A stretch of DNA of 64,000 bases from Rhizophagus clarus (GCA_015698045.1 BLAL01000178.1:496001-560000), one strand, 5' to 3'; counted from the stretch's first letter, positions 47,965-58,960 are shown. Translations and numbers: made by a program. Notes: generated from the sequence alone by a model not told the origin.

Positions 47965-50189
47965 CACTAGTCGAAAAAGGACAATTCGGCCTAAATTTGA
48001 CCAGGTCAAATATAGGTCGAATGACGATCTAACCTATGTCAAATTGAGGCTGATTTTTTTGGCACATTTAGGGTGCCAATCGTCCAACATTCGGAAAGAA
48101 AATTTGACCATCATTTTACCTATATTAGGACATTATTACATATTTATTCGACCCTAAAAAAAACTATATTCGACTACTGTATGTAATCCGAATATAATTG
48201 ATAAATAGGTCGAATTAGAGGTTTTTCAAGGTCAAATAATAGGTTTTATTAACATTTTATTTATAGCTACATATTATAATATTATATAAAAATCTATCTA
48301 ACATTTATCTATCTATATAATCTATCCGCCATTATATCCACAACCATCATCTACACAATCAAGTATCCTAAAAAATCCTAAATCATTCTTGCCAAATTTC
48401 GCGTCTAGAGAGGTGAAGAATAAACTGTCTAAAAAAAAAAGAAAAAATAAATTAGTAATTATTTTTTAAAAGGCGAAAGAAATCTTAAAAAAAACATACT
48501 CGCCAAATTCTTGCATTAAAAAAACACACTATCAAATCCACACATCCAAAGATCGGAGGTTCGTCAAAGATCATTCTTGTCAAATTTTGCGTCCAGAGAG
48601 CCGAGGAACAAATTATCTAAAAAAAAAGAAAAAATAAATTAGTAATTATTTTTCAAAAGGCGAAAGAAATCTTAAAAAAAAATACTCGCCAAATTCTTGC
48701 ATTAAAAAAACACACCATCAAATCCACACATCCAAAGATCGGAGGTTCATCAAAGATCATTCTTGTCGAATTTCGCGTCCAAAGAGCTGAAAAACAAATT
48801 ATCTAAAAAAAAGAAAAAATAAATTAGTAATTATTTTTCAAAAGGCGAAAGAAATCTTTAAAAAAAAAATACTCGCCAAATTCTTACGTCAAAAAAACTG
48901 AATTCGCCTAAAAAAAATAGAGAATCGAAACGTTAGTAATCGTTTCGTTAAATAAATAAACTGAATATTTCATCTTACCGAAATTATATCAAAGATGTTG
49001 AAAATTAGCCGTCTATAATTAAAATAATCAAAATATTAATACATGATTCATTAAAAAAATAAATTTAATTAAAAATAAAAAAAAAATATTAAAACTCACT
49101 AAAAGCTGAGTTGTTAAAACTGTCTCGTTGCTACCAAATTCCACACGAGTATCAACTATCTAAAAGGAGTAAAACAAGTTGTTAATAAATGTCATAAAAA
49201 CCACAAAATAAAATGAAAAAATTAAAATACTCACCGAAATCCTACACAAACTGAAGAGTTAGCCGTCTAAAAAAGAGTAAAAATGAGTCATTAGTAAATG
49301 TCGTAAAATATCAAAATAAAATGAAAAGATACTCCCGAGATCTTACCGAAGAGCCAACCGTCTAAAAGAAATGAAAAAAAACAAAAAGATACTCCCGAGA
49401 TCCTACTGAAGAGCCAACCGTCTAAAAAAAATGAAAAAAAAATGAAATTATTAACTGTCCTTTAGAAGTCATAGAATAAAAAAATTAAACTTTACAACTC
49501 TTACTGAAACACCGCCGCAAAAAGAAACGGCCCCTAACGTCAAAGAACTGGTTGCCTGCAAAAAAAAAAATGTACTGTTAATAAAGTTCGTTTAAAGTTA
49601 AAAGAAAAAACAATTTCACTCACCTAGATCCAAGGAAGAGATCTGAGAGAATACTAAATAAAAAGAAGTAACCAAACTTTTAGAAGCCGTTCGTTAAATT
49701 AAAAGTAGTTAAAGAAAAAAAATTATTACCGTGAAATTTCGCGTCCAAAGGAGACCAAAATATCTGCTTAAAACGAGCTGTTTCGTTAAGAATTTTTTAA
49801 AGAAAGTGCGGGAGAAGTGGGAAAAGAGAAATTAAGAAAGGGAAGAAAAAGGGAAAGATAAAGGAAAATATGAAGGAAAGAAAAAGAAAGAAGGGGGAAA
49901 GATAAAAAATAGGGAAAGGACGAAAGGAGGTAAAAAACGAAAGGAAATGGTGAAGGAAAAAGGAAAGAAGTTTTAGAAACTTCATTAAATTTAGTCTTTT
50001 TTTTAAGCTTTAATTAGTTATGTGATACGCGACGTGATGCTCAATTAATATATACCATTCGACTATGATTCAACAACGTCAAATATATGTTTAATCATAG
50101 ATCATTACTAATTAAGGTCGAATAATTTTAATTTTGGTCGAATATAGGCTGAATTTCATTAAAGCCAAATATTCCTTTTTTGACTAGTG
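47965..50189. mobile_element. 2.2-kb CACTAGTC-ended non-autonomous element
   Basis: The left end CACTAGTCGAAAAAGGACAA and the inward-read right end CACTAGTCAAAAAAGGAATA match over 17 bases with one difference. GGTCGAAT/ATTCGACC repeats cluster within 200 bases of each end. No target-site duplication is evident (left flank AAT, right flank GCA), so the superfamily call rests on the termini. It has no transposase; the interior is the minus-strand exon-cassette array plus a polypyrimidine leader. Confidence 0.65.
48370..49766 (-). repeat. minus-strand array of microexon-like cassettes
   Basis: On the minus strand at least 11 short segments have consensus splice borders. Each has a TTACTAAT-like branch and CTTTTTTTTAG, then a short block, then GTGAGT, GTAAGA or GTATTT. 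The first is 49730..49766 (37 bases). Several share ACGGYTRRCTCTTCRGT; the last three (48370-48860) are 150-170-bp duplicates containing GAATGATCTTTG and TTGGACGCGAAATT. One 51-base block is open in frame (ATSSLTLGAVSFCGG). Most block lengths are not multiples of three. It may be a repeat-exon gene or a spliced noncoding transcript. A hydrophobic 62-codon ORF (49797-49985) precedes the array. Confidence 0.6.
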
Positions 50190-50204
50190 GCATTAATGCA
50201 TTAC

Positions 50205-50340
50205 AATAATTTTTAATGGTCATTACTTAAATGAACACTAGAGTTTTATCCAAAGGTCTGATGTACAACGTATTTATTGATGTTTATCAAAACCTTCAAT
50301 ATTTATCAGATGTGCATCAACTGCAGAAATTTCCTGATGT
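50205..50340 (-). repeat. inverted copy of retrotransposon 53843-53965
   Basis: Read on the minus strand this segment matches 53843-53965 closely. It spans the end of the protease-ORF sequence (CATCAGGAAATTTCTG, then GATGCACATCTGATAAATATTG) and the junction with the 2.7-kb insert (AATAAATACGTTGTACATC). It abuts the 5' LTR at 50341 exactly where the LTR is truncated. Confidence 0.8.
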
Positions 50341-50652
50341 AGAGTCATAGTAGTTGGTTATTTAACTTTTATCTTTGCATTTTATTTCTTTAGTTATTAC
50401 TAAGATTTTATCTGCAACAAAAGATAATTTCTTTGGGTTATTCTTGCCAACAAAAGAATCAATCCATTAACTAAAGTTATAACGTATTTCTTTATTTCTT
50501 AATAAACTTTATTATTCTTATCTTATTTTATTATAAACGTTTGCCTTCAGAATTTATCATATCACATGTTAAAGTTCTTACCAGAGTTATTAAACTCCTG
50601 TTATTTTGGGTATCATGTAAAGTTTCAGTCCTTTATATTTGCCAAGATAACA
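50341..50652 (+). repeat. 5' LTR, truncated
   Basis: Matches 62493-62805 along its whole length with scattered substitutions and small indels. It ends in AAGATAACA, followed by ATT and the primer-binding site. The U3 start is missing, replaced by the inverted duplication at 50205-50340. Confidence 0.85.
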
Positions 50653-50655
50653 ATT

Positions 50656-50672
50656 TGGTGCGAGCTGGATGG
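50656..50672 (+). other. primer-binding site
   Basis: TGGTGCGAGCTGGATGG begins with the TGG complementary to a tRNA 3' CCA end, three bases after the LTR end. The priming tRNA was not identified. Confidence 0.6.
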
Positions 50673-50739
50673 ACAGATCAAAAACCCACTCTTAATACTA
50701 AAGTGAATGAATAAATCAGATTGCTCAAGAGAATACCAA

Positions 50740-52754
50740 TATTTAGTAAAAACAAGTAAACATCATTTAGCTCATAGTCAATAACAAGTAGAAAAAAATG
50801 ACCCTTCATGTGAAATTTGTTGGCCAGTGCAATGAGATTTAATTGAAAATACTAATCAGCCATTTGCAATATTTTGGATAAGTATATTACAACCTAGAAG
50901 TGAAGGAAGATTATATACCTTTCAATCTATCCAAATTTTTGAGCAACTACAAAAGACACAAGGCCAACAACAAGTTTGAGAATTAATTGAGCAATTGATC
51001 CAAACCATTAGATACTCAAGAACATCACCTTTGTTTAAATCCTTGATTGAAAGTCTTTTATTCTATTGGAAAATTACCAGTCAATTTCAAAATACCATTT
51101 TTAAAAGAATGAGCAGACTTACTGAAGATTTAAGTAAAAGTAGTAGTAATACTACTACTATAACTTTAGAAGATGAACAATAGAAGGAAAATAATGAATC
51201 AAATAAAAGTAAAACTCAAAGGAGTAATAAAGAGGCAAAGAATAAGTAAAAAGAAAATAATGAAGAATATATAGAATCAAGTAATTTAAATATTCGGGAT
51301 ACATCAGAAAATCCTATTGGAAATAGTAAAAGTATCTCAAGCTCTAGTACCTCACCATTACAACCGTAACCTTCTTTTTGATACAATGACCTTTACGATG
51401 AGCCAAGTATTACTGTATCTCAAGATTTTTCTTTTTTGTCAAGATATGGGTTACATGATGAAGAGAATGACTAAAGCAAAAGTAAATTTTACTCTAGATA
51501 TCAATGAAAGAGTAATTTTGGAAGTTCAATCAGAAGCTCTATACCCAAACAATCCTTAAATCAACTTGAGTCACAATCTTCATCATCTTTAAAATTCTAA
51601 TCTAATAGTAATAATTCTTATACCTGGATGAATCCACTCTTTAGTATTGCAGGACAAGCTACACAAAACTCAGGATCAACGCCTAACTGGATGAAAGACT
51701 TAAATCCACAAGAGCAATCAATCTTTGAATTAGTAGCTAAAGTAAAAGAATATTTTAATAGAAGTGCTAAATCTAGAGAAACTCGTTTAGTGGATTTTCC
51801 AGAATTTAAAGGAGGAAACCAAGATCCTGTAGAATGGTTGGAAGCATTTGAAAGAGCCTGTGATGTCAATAAAGTACCAAAAAATAGAAAAGTAATTTTA
51901 GTTGCTTTTTATCTAAAAGGAACTGCTCTTACTTGGTATAATCGAACAAATATCCAAAGTTGGAATAACCCCTTATATCGATTAACTTCATTTGTTCATG
52001 CTTTTACAGATTACTTTTGTAATCCCTTTAAATTAAATCAATGGAAACACCAATTGAGAAATAGAAAGCAAAAACCAGGCGAAATTATAAAAGATTATAT
52101 TGCAGCAATAGAAGAATTATGGAAAAGAGTTGATCCTCAAGAAAGAAGAACAGAATTAAATAAATTCATGAATTTATTGAAGGATTACGACCTGAATTTA
52201 TAGTTCCAGTCCAATCAGCTATGCCAGAAACTGCTGAAGAAGCAATGGATAGGGCATGTGCATTGGAAACTGCCTTATCTTTAAATATGGAATTATCTGC
52301 TTATTCATTAATTTCAGATTATCTCCAGAATATGAATGGAGGAATAATCCCAGCAAAAACTAATATGGCTATATTCCAATTCACTTATACTGCTACACAA
52401 CAAGTAGAAAGTATTAAAAAGATTGTGGAAAGAAAAATTAGTGAAGGAATTGCCGCTGTGTTAGACCAGATTAGAACAGAATCAAAACCATATCAGAATA
52501 ATCAAGGTAGAAATTCTGGATGCTATCTATGCGGAAAACCTGGACATATTGCTAAGAATTGCAGGCAAAGAAGTTTTCAAAATAATGGAAATAATAGTAA
52601 CAATAACAATAACAATCAGAGAAATAATAATAACAATCATCGAAATATTGAATGCTATAATTGTGGAAGAAAAGGGCATATTTCAAAGGACTGTAGAGCG
52701 CCTGTAAGACAAAACCAAAATCAAAATAGAAATAATATTCAGTCTTTAAACTAA
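50740..52754 (+). pseudogene. gag, decayed
   Basis: The first 850 bases hold a degenerate, stop-interrupted N-terminal region. From 51628 the retrotransposon Gag domain is clear (DFPEFKGGNQDPVEWLEAFE, then AFYLKGTALTWYNR), followed by NKFM. A one-base frameshift near 52165 moves the frame to RPEFIVPVQSAMPETAEEAM. Two CCHC zinc knuckles follow: CYLCGKPGHIAKNC and CYNCGRKGHISKDC (about 52522 and 52654), separated by an Asn-rich linker. It ends in TAA at 52752-52754, overlapping the next ATG by one base (TAATG). The protein would form the particle and bind genomic RNA. Confidence 0.88.
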
Positions 52755-53905
52755 TGTCCACACCTTTGGAGGGTAAGAGTGCGAACAAACCAAAGCCCTC
52801 AAATAGCACTAATAATGAAAATAATGTTATTTTTAATTCTTGTGAACAAGAGAATACTAATTTAAATAAAGAAAAATCAGTAAAATGGAAAGAACCATTA
52901 GAAGAATTTAAGAAAAATGAACCAGTTAAACAAATCTTGAAAAGATCTACTTATGTAATGAATATTTTATATCAGGATAATGGAATTTATTTATCAAAAC
53001 GATGTCAGAAAAATAAGGAAATGTATAATTTATGGCAAATACCTGGTGGAAAAGTAGAATTAGGAGAATCATCAATTCAAGCTGTACTTAGAAAAACTCA
53101 AAAGGAAACAGCAATCAAACTCAAAAAAGAAGAGTTAACATACCTATTCAATGATCCAAATTTTAATTGTGATATTTATGCGACCAAATTAATATCCAAT
53201 CAAAAATTGGAACACACAGAATCAGACAAGCAAGGACCATGGGAATTATTCAATTGGGATAACTATAAAGAAATGGCTAATCAGGAATTAACTACACCGA
53301 CACATATTACTTATATTGAAGAAATTTTGAAGAGTTTGGTTAAAGAAAAATCTACATACGTTCATCAAATTGAAGAAGTTAAAGAAGCATTATTTGGAAA
53401 AGCTGAAGTATATGGAGAAAAAGTGAATGTTCTTATTGATTCTGGAGCAGTTGGATGTATAATTTCTAAAAGATATTTGGACAAAGTTGATAAAGCAATT
53501 GATACTTCTACAAGTGTTAGAATTATTGATGTAACTGGTAAAAAGACAGCACCTTTAGGATTAGTTAGACAAGTTCCAATTAAAATAAGAGATATTGAAA
53601 CCAGGATGGATATGATAGTAACTGAACCACAAGAATATAATGTATTACTAGGAAATATATGGTTAAAATATGTTAATGCGATAATTAATTATAATGATAA
53701 CACAATGAAAATAAAATGTAATGATCAAATTCAAACAATACCTGTAACATGTATGGAAAAAATGGACCCAACTAGGTTTATTACTATTGATCCTCAAGGG
53801 GAATTAGAACTAGAAGAAGAAGAAGATTTGGAACCTACACATCAGGAAATTTCTGTGGTTGATGCACATCTGATAAATATTGAAGGTTTTGATGAACATC
53901 AATAA
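52754..53905 (+). pseudogene. Nudix-like domain fused to retroviral-type aspartic protease (ORF2 N-terminus)
   Basis: Open for 383 residues. Residues 1-62 are an Asn/Lys-rich linker. Residues 66-195 read as a Nudix fold: RSTYVMNILYQDNGIYLSKR, then WQIPGGKVELGESSIQAVLR with the Nudix box start G99-x5-E105-x7-R113. The metal-binding half is altered: R113-K-T-Q-K-E118-T-A-I instead of REUxEExGU, so only one of the three glutamates remains. Residues 218-330 are a pepsin-like protease: KVNVLIDSGAVGCIISKRYL (DSG at 229-231) and NVLLGNIWL. The frame runs into a stop (53903-53905) near the left edge of the 2.7-kb insert. RT follows beyond the insert. Initiation would depend on the TAATG overlap with gag. 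Confidence 0.8.
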
Positions 53906-54146
53906 ATACGTTGTACATCGGACCTTTGGATGAAACCCTGATGTTCATTTAAATAATGATTATCATTAAAACAATGATGTGCAGCATTGTAAAACATTAC
54001 ATGTTCATCATTAATAAAATTTTATATTCAATTTTTTATTTATTATTATGTTACAAAACAAAAATACATTAATTTTTTATTTAACTAAATTTGCAATTAA
54101 TATATAATGTTCCTCAGTTTATCCCGATTTAAAAAACAGGGTATAA

Positions 54147-55453
54147 CTAGTCCTACGCGTCCAAAGATCTGGCCGTCCTAAAAAAGTTACATCAAACATT
54201 AGTAAAATATTTGGCTAAATGAATAAATCAAACAAAAAATATTCAGTTGTTCTCTCACCTAGATCCACGCGTTCAATACCCAAAGAACCAGATATCTACA
54301 AAAAAAGAATAAACAAAATATTACTAGTGGTCGTTTCGTTAAACATTGATAAATATTTTTAATCAGCCTGTTGCGAAACTTACCCATATATGATTTTTAC
54401 GCGTAAATATCCTGAAGAATCGGTCTATATCTACAAAAAAAAATGAAATATCTATTAATCATTTCGTTATAAGTTATTCCATCAAAATGAAATCCTTCTC
54501 ACCGTCTAATAAATATTCTCAAGTAACTGATCCGTCTACAAAATAATAAAATACGATTAGTAATCGTTTCATTAAAAGTTATTCAAAGTAACAACCCCTA
54601 TCAATTTTCAGTTTCCCACGCGTCAAGTAAATTTCCGAAGTACAAGTCCGCCTACAAAAAGAAAAAACGAAACAATTAGTAATTGTTTCGTCAAAAGTTA
54701 TTCACAAAAACCTCCCTTACATGTCTGTTCCGAAGTACTGAAAAGACGGAATGAACAAACGTTAGTGTCCGTTTCGTTAAAAGAATTAATAAAAGACAAA
54801 AAAAACCTTCCTCACCGAGTTTCTACCGTGTCTAAATACTCGTCAACAAAAAGAAAAAAAGTGAAACATGTTTAGTAAGTCGCGTCTCATTATAAAAATA
54901 AAATTTTTTTAAAAAAAAAAAATGCTTAGAGTCCCACCGAAATCAATGTCCCAGGCGCATCTAAAAAAAATTTTAAGTTCCTATGTTCTGGACCGTCTAA
55001 AAAAAAGAAATCGTTTCGCTAAAAGAAATAAAGATTTAACGATAATAATGTTAATATTTTTGGTTTTTTTTTCCGCTTGTTAACAGTTAAATTATATACT
55101 GGTACCTTTCATATGATTAGAATAAACTCTATTAAGCGTATTTGAAATTTCTCACGTTCGGAATCCGTTAAAACCTAAATAAAGAAGTATCGAAACCTAA
55201 AAAAAAAAGAACAACTGTTAGTAATGAAGATAATTAAAAAGAAATCAATAAAACTAAATAAAATGAATTCATTTCATTTTGAGAAACAGCAAAACCTAAA
55301 AATAAAATAACCGTATAAACGAACTGTTAGTGAAGTTCGTTAAACAAAAAGTAACTGAAAAAAATTAAGAAAAAAATTTACCGCAATGCCGAGGTCCAAG
55401 GAAATCCAATAGTAAAAAACTGAATGTCGCAAACAAGGGGACCAAAAGAGCGC
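54147..55453 (-). repeat. second minus-strand array of microexon-like cassettes
   Basis: It resembles the array at 48370-49766. Minus-strand blocks of about 25-60 bases are preceded by TTTTTTGTAG or TTTTTTAG with upstream CTAAT and followed by GTGAG or GTAAG. Examples start at 55453 (GCGCTCTTTTGGTCCCC), near 54538 (ACGGATCAGTTACTTGAG), near 54300 (ATATCTGGTTCTTTGGG) and at 54176 (GACGGCCAGATCTTTGGACG). GGACGCG and CGTTTCG words recur in both arrays. A polypyrimidine tract (55480-55620) lies just upstream, as at 49797-49985. Confidence 0.6.
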
Positions 55454-55727
55454 CTAAAAAAAGAAAACCCAAAAAAAGAAGGGAAGAATAGAAAGGTAAA
55501 TGTGAAATAGGGAGAACTGATAAATAGGAAAAAGCGAAAGAGAGGGAAGAAGCGAAAGATAGTGAAAGTGAAAAAGCGAAAGAGAATAAGGAAACTTTGA
55601 AAAAAAAAAGTTTTGAGTTTAAAAAAAAGATTATCGTAACGCGGTTAATATATCACGTGATACCGTGATTTTCGATTTATCCCGAAATTATTTTTTCTTT
55701 TATCAATTAGTATTATTAAACTTTACG

Positions 55728-56095
55728 TAACGTCCCTGAAGAATTTTTCACGCAGCAGCTCTGGGACCGCGCTAATAGTCACACGTTTCTGAAAGATCAG
55801 AACGTTAAATCATTCAAAACCACTCGGACAAACAAAGGAGAGAGGTTGTTATATTTCGAGAAGTATGACGACTACGTTAAGGCTCTTAACGAATCGTTTA
55901 CCCTTAACAACGTGGAATCTTGATGGTCTAAGACAGTAACCCCCTCCACCCTTGCCCAACAAGAAGAAGAACTCGCGTTCTTCGTCATGGCAACCTCAAA
56001 AACCTATTAACCAGACTGGAGCTCCTTCGCGAAATTACAACATATCGCTCGCAAGGGGTCTTACCTTGGGGATTAGGATGTCTTTTAATACTTTT
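55728..56095 (+). pseudogene. GC-richer decayed coding fragment, unidentified
   Basis: One frame reads NVPEEFFTQQLWDRANSHTF, LKDQNVKSFKTTRTNKGERL, EKYDDYVKALNESFTLNN, stop, then STLAQQEEELAFFVMATSKT, stop, DWSSFAKLQHIARKGSYLGD, stop. Third codon positions are often G or C, unlike every other gene here, pointing to a different origin or a gene from a GC-richer repeat family. I do not recognise the domain. Confidence 0.6.
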
Positions 56096-56649
56096 CTTTT
56101 TTTTTTTTTTTAGCTTCTCTTAGGAATAGGCTCCCTAGTTTTGCAAATTTTTAGATAGTTTTTTCGGGATGGCATGTGAATTAGACATCGTTTTCCTCTC
56201 TTTCCCTTTTCCCCCCTTTTATTTTTTCGTTCTCCCCTTCCCCGATTTTACTTTTTTTTTCGTCCCAGATCGGGCAGCACTACCTCGATACATCACTATA
56301 GATAGTTGGATTACTTTAATTAGTGGTTTACTTTAATGGTGTTGTACGTTCTGATTTTTAACATTAAATAAATAGATAGATTATTATTTTTTTTTTATAA
56401 TTGTTATTAAACATCGCAAGCAACGTCAAAACCGCTACATTTGGAAGCAACTTAACGAATATAATAGAAAAATTAGAAAAAAAAGCAAAGTTTTTTTTTC
56501 TTAACATCATGATGTACAGTATATTGAATTTACATGATAAACATTAAATTTAAAGTGATGAACATTATTAAATACTATTCATCTAATGATAAAAATTCCA
56601 AATAATATGCATCAACATTTCATCAATACTGATCATTAAAATCAACAAT

Positions 56650-58140
56650 GAAGAATTTCAAATTGAAGATCGTAAATATTCTGTCGCATTTATGGAATAT
56701 TGTGAAACAAAATATAGAACAAGAGATGGAACAACAAATAGTCAAGGTCCTGGTCGATGCTTATGTAAAATTTTAAAAGATCAAGAAAATTGTTTGGAAT
56801 GTTGCCAAATAGAACAAGATTGGGTAATATATACTGTTATGCAAAATAAAGATGAAAAGAATAAAACGAAGATTACTATTGAAGAAAATAAGGAAGTTCC
56901 TATAGGAGAATTGGAGCAAAAGCAAATTGAATCTCTTACCAAAATTCTAGATAAAAATAAAGATCTTTTTGCATGATCTATGGAAGAATTACAACAGACC
57001 CATTTAGGAGAACATACTATTATTACTGAAAATGTACATCCTATTAAGAAAAATACTTATAGAGCAGCACTTAAAGAAAATGAGTTTATCAAAAAAGAAA
57101 TAAATGAGATGTTGAAACAAGATCTTATTCAACCATCCTCTAGTCCTTGGTCATTTCCAGTAGTAATAGTTAAAAAGAAAAATGGTCAATTACGATTTTG
57201 TGTTAATTACAAGCCTCTCAATGATATAACAAAAAAGGATAATTACTCACTTTCAAGAATTAATGAAATATTGGACTCACTAAATGGAGCTCAATGGTTT
57301 ACAATGCTTGATTTAGCTTCAGGTTATTGGCAGATAAAAGTAAAAGCAGAAGATCAAGAAAAAACAGCATTTATCACTAAATTTGGAACTTATGAATTTA
57401 AAGTAATGCCTTTTGGTCTATATAATGCCCCTGCTACTTTTCAAAGAACAATGGATAAGGTATTAGGAAATCTCAAAGGAAAATTTGTCATGGTTTACTT
57501 TGATGATGTTATTATTTATTCAAAAACTTTTCATATCGGCGGATTTGGTTCATCACAATTATAGACGTTTTTACTTAGTAAAATATTTTATGTAACATCA
57601 AATTGATCAGCATATATGGGATTTCATATCAGGTGAATTGCAGATCAATTAAAAAAATTTTTTTTTGATTTCACTTTGTGTTAAAACAAAAAAAACTTAA
57701 TATAAAAACCCGTTTTAGCCCATCTAACATAGTTAATAACCCATCTAACTTATGGTAGGTCATTTTATAAGTTGTATGAATAGTTATAGTAAATAGTTTT
57801 TTTTATTTTTTAGCTGTTTTTTCTATTTCTATTTCTTTCTTTTTTATCATTTTTTTCTTAAAAAAATATTGTTCTAACTTCTTTTTTTTCTTTTGTAGTT
57901 TATTATGTAAAAAGATATTTTTAGTGATAAACATTCAAAGAAACCAAAATTTGCTTCTTTAATCCTTTTTATCTTTATTATACCATAGTGGAGGATTTTT
58001 TTGAACGATTTTTAATTAGGGTGGCTTAGCAATAATACGTGATATTGTAGATGAACCAAACCCGCCCATATGTCAAGAGCATTTACAACATATAGGAGAA
58101 GTATTTGATAAAATTTGACAAGCCAATCTTCGATTAAGGG
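56650..58140 (+). pseudogene. reverse transcriptase, interrupted
   Basis: The linker MEYCETKYRTRDGTTNSQG leads to DKNKDLFA, then a TGA at 56974-56976 where a Trp codon is usual, then SMEELQQTHLGEHTI. RT motifs are HPIKKNTYRAALKENEF, DLIQPSSSPWSFPVVIVKKK, LRFCVNYKPLND, FTMLDLASGYWQIKV, VMPFGLYNAPATFQR and the catalytic MVYFDDVIIYS (57490-57520). The MITE 57532-58072 splits the next codons; the frame resumes with EHLQHIGEVFDKI. Another TGA and a frameshift lie near 58117 and 58155. Confidence 0.9.
57532..58072. mobile_element. 541-bp MITE inside the RT
   Basis: The left end CATATCGGCGGATTTGGTTC and the right end (inward) CATATGGGCGGGTTTGGTTC are inverted repeats with two differences, continuing ATCWACAAT. 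The interior is AT-rich and noncoding. Removing it rejoins the RT frame (SKTF, then EHLQHIG). The target duplication is at most one to two bases and unclear. Confidence 0.85.
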
Positions 58141-58155
58141 CAAAAAAATGCCATT

Positions 58156-58960
58156 TTGGAGCAAGAGTTACAATTTCTTGGACATGTTGTAGGAAAAGAA
58201 GGAATTAAACCAGATTCTGAAAAAATAGACAAAATTGTGAATTATCCAATACCTGCAAATATTTGTGATTTAAGAGGTGTATTAGGATTATTTTCATATT
58301 ATCGATGCTTTATAAAGAACTTCTTTCAATTAGCTGACCCTATGTATAAATTATTAAAGAAAGATGTAGTTTATAAATGGACAGAAACTCAACAACGAGC
58401 CTTTGAAATATTGAAAACTAAACTTACCCAAGCATCTATAGTTCAATATCCAGATTTTGAAAAACCATTTCTTTTATATACAGATGCTTCACTCATTGGA
58501 ATTGGTGTAGTATTAGCTCAAAAGGATAGTAAAGATGAATATGTAGTCGCTTATGCTAGTAGAATTTTGGCTCCTGCAGAAAAGAATTATGTCATTACAG
58601 AATTAGAATGTTTGGCAATTATTTGGGCAGTTAAATATTTTAGACACTATTTATTTGGAATCCACTTTACCATTATTACAGATCATTCAGCCTTGAAATG
58701 GTTACTTAACTCTTTATCTGAAACAGCTAATCGACAGTTAGAAAAATGAAAAATAACTCTTTCAGAATATGATTATGAAATTCAATATCAAAAAGAAACT
58801 AAACACTCTAATGCGGACGTCTTATCTTGAATTAATCCCAATACAGGTCTACAAAACATTTCCAACAACCAACAAAATATTAATCATGAATGAACAAACG
58901 TATAGAGACTTAGTGCAATATCTGGATGCACTTACTGTTCCAAATCATTACAATAGTACT
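58156..58960 (+). pseudogene. RNase H-like domain and connection
   Basis: It starts in ELQFLGHVVGKEGIKPDSEK (RT thumb), then LGLFSYYRCFIKNF. The Ty3-type RNase H follows: PFLLYTDASLIGIGVVLAQ, VVAYASRILAPAEKNY, ITELECLAIIWAVKYFRHYL, IITDHSALKWLL. Stops appear at 58747 (TGA where Trp is expected) and near 58828 (TGA in place of a CGA Arg in the NADVLSR motif), followed by decayed linker. Catalytic acidic residues of TDAS, TELEC and TDHSAL are retained. Confidence 0.88.

Larger units (their letters stand above)
53893..56640. mobile_element. 2.7-kb insert between protease and RT
   Basis: Retrotransposon coding sequence stops near GGTTTTGATGAACATCA (53890) and resumes at ATCAACAATGAAGAATTTC (about 56640). 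Between them lie AT-rich ends with scattered GATGTTCATC/GATGAACAT palindromic words, the third exon-cassette array and a GC-richer pseudogene. The same left junction occurs inverted at 50205-50340. Exact borders and target duplication are uncertain. Confidence 0.55.

Noticed and set aside
49797-49985. 62-residue hydrophobic minus-strand ORF as a secreted or membrane protein
   Set aside because: Composition is explained by the polypyrimidine tract; kept only as a note because of its position before the exon array.
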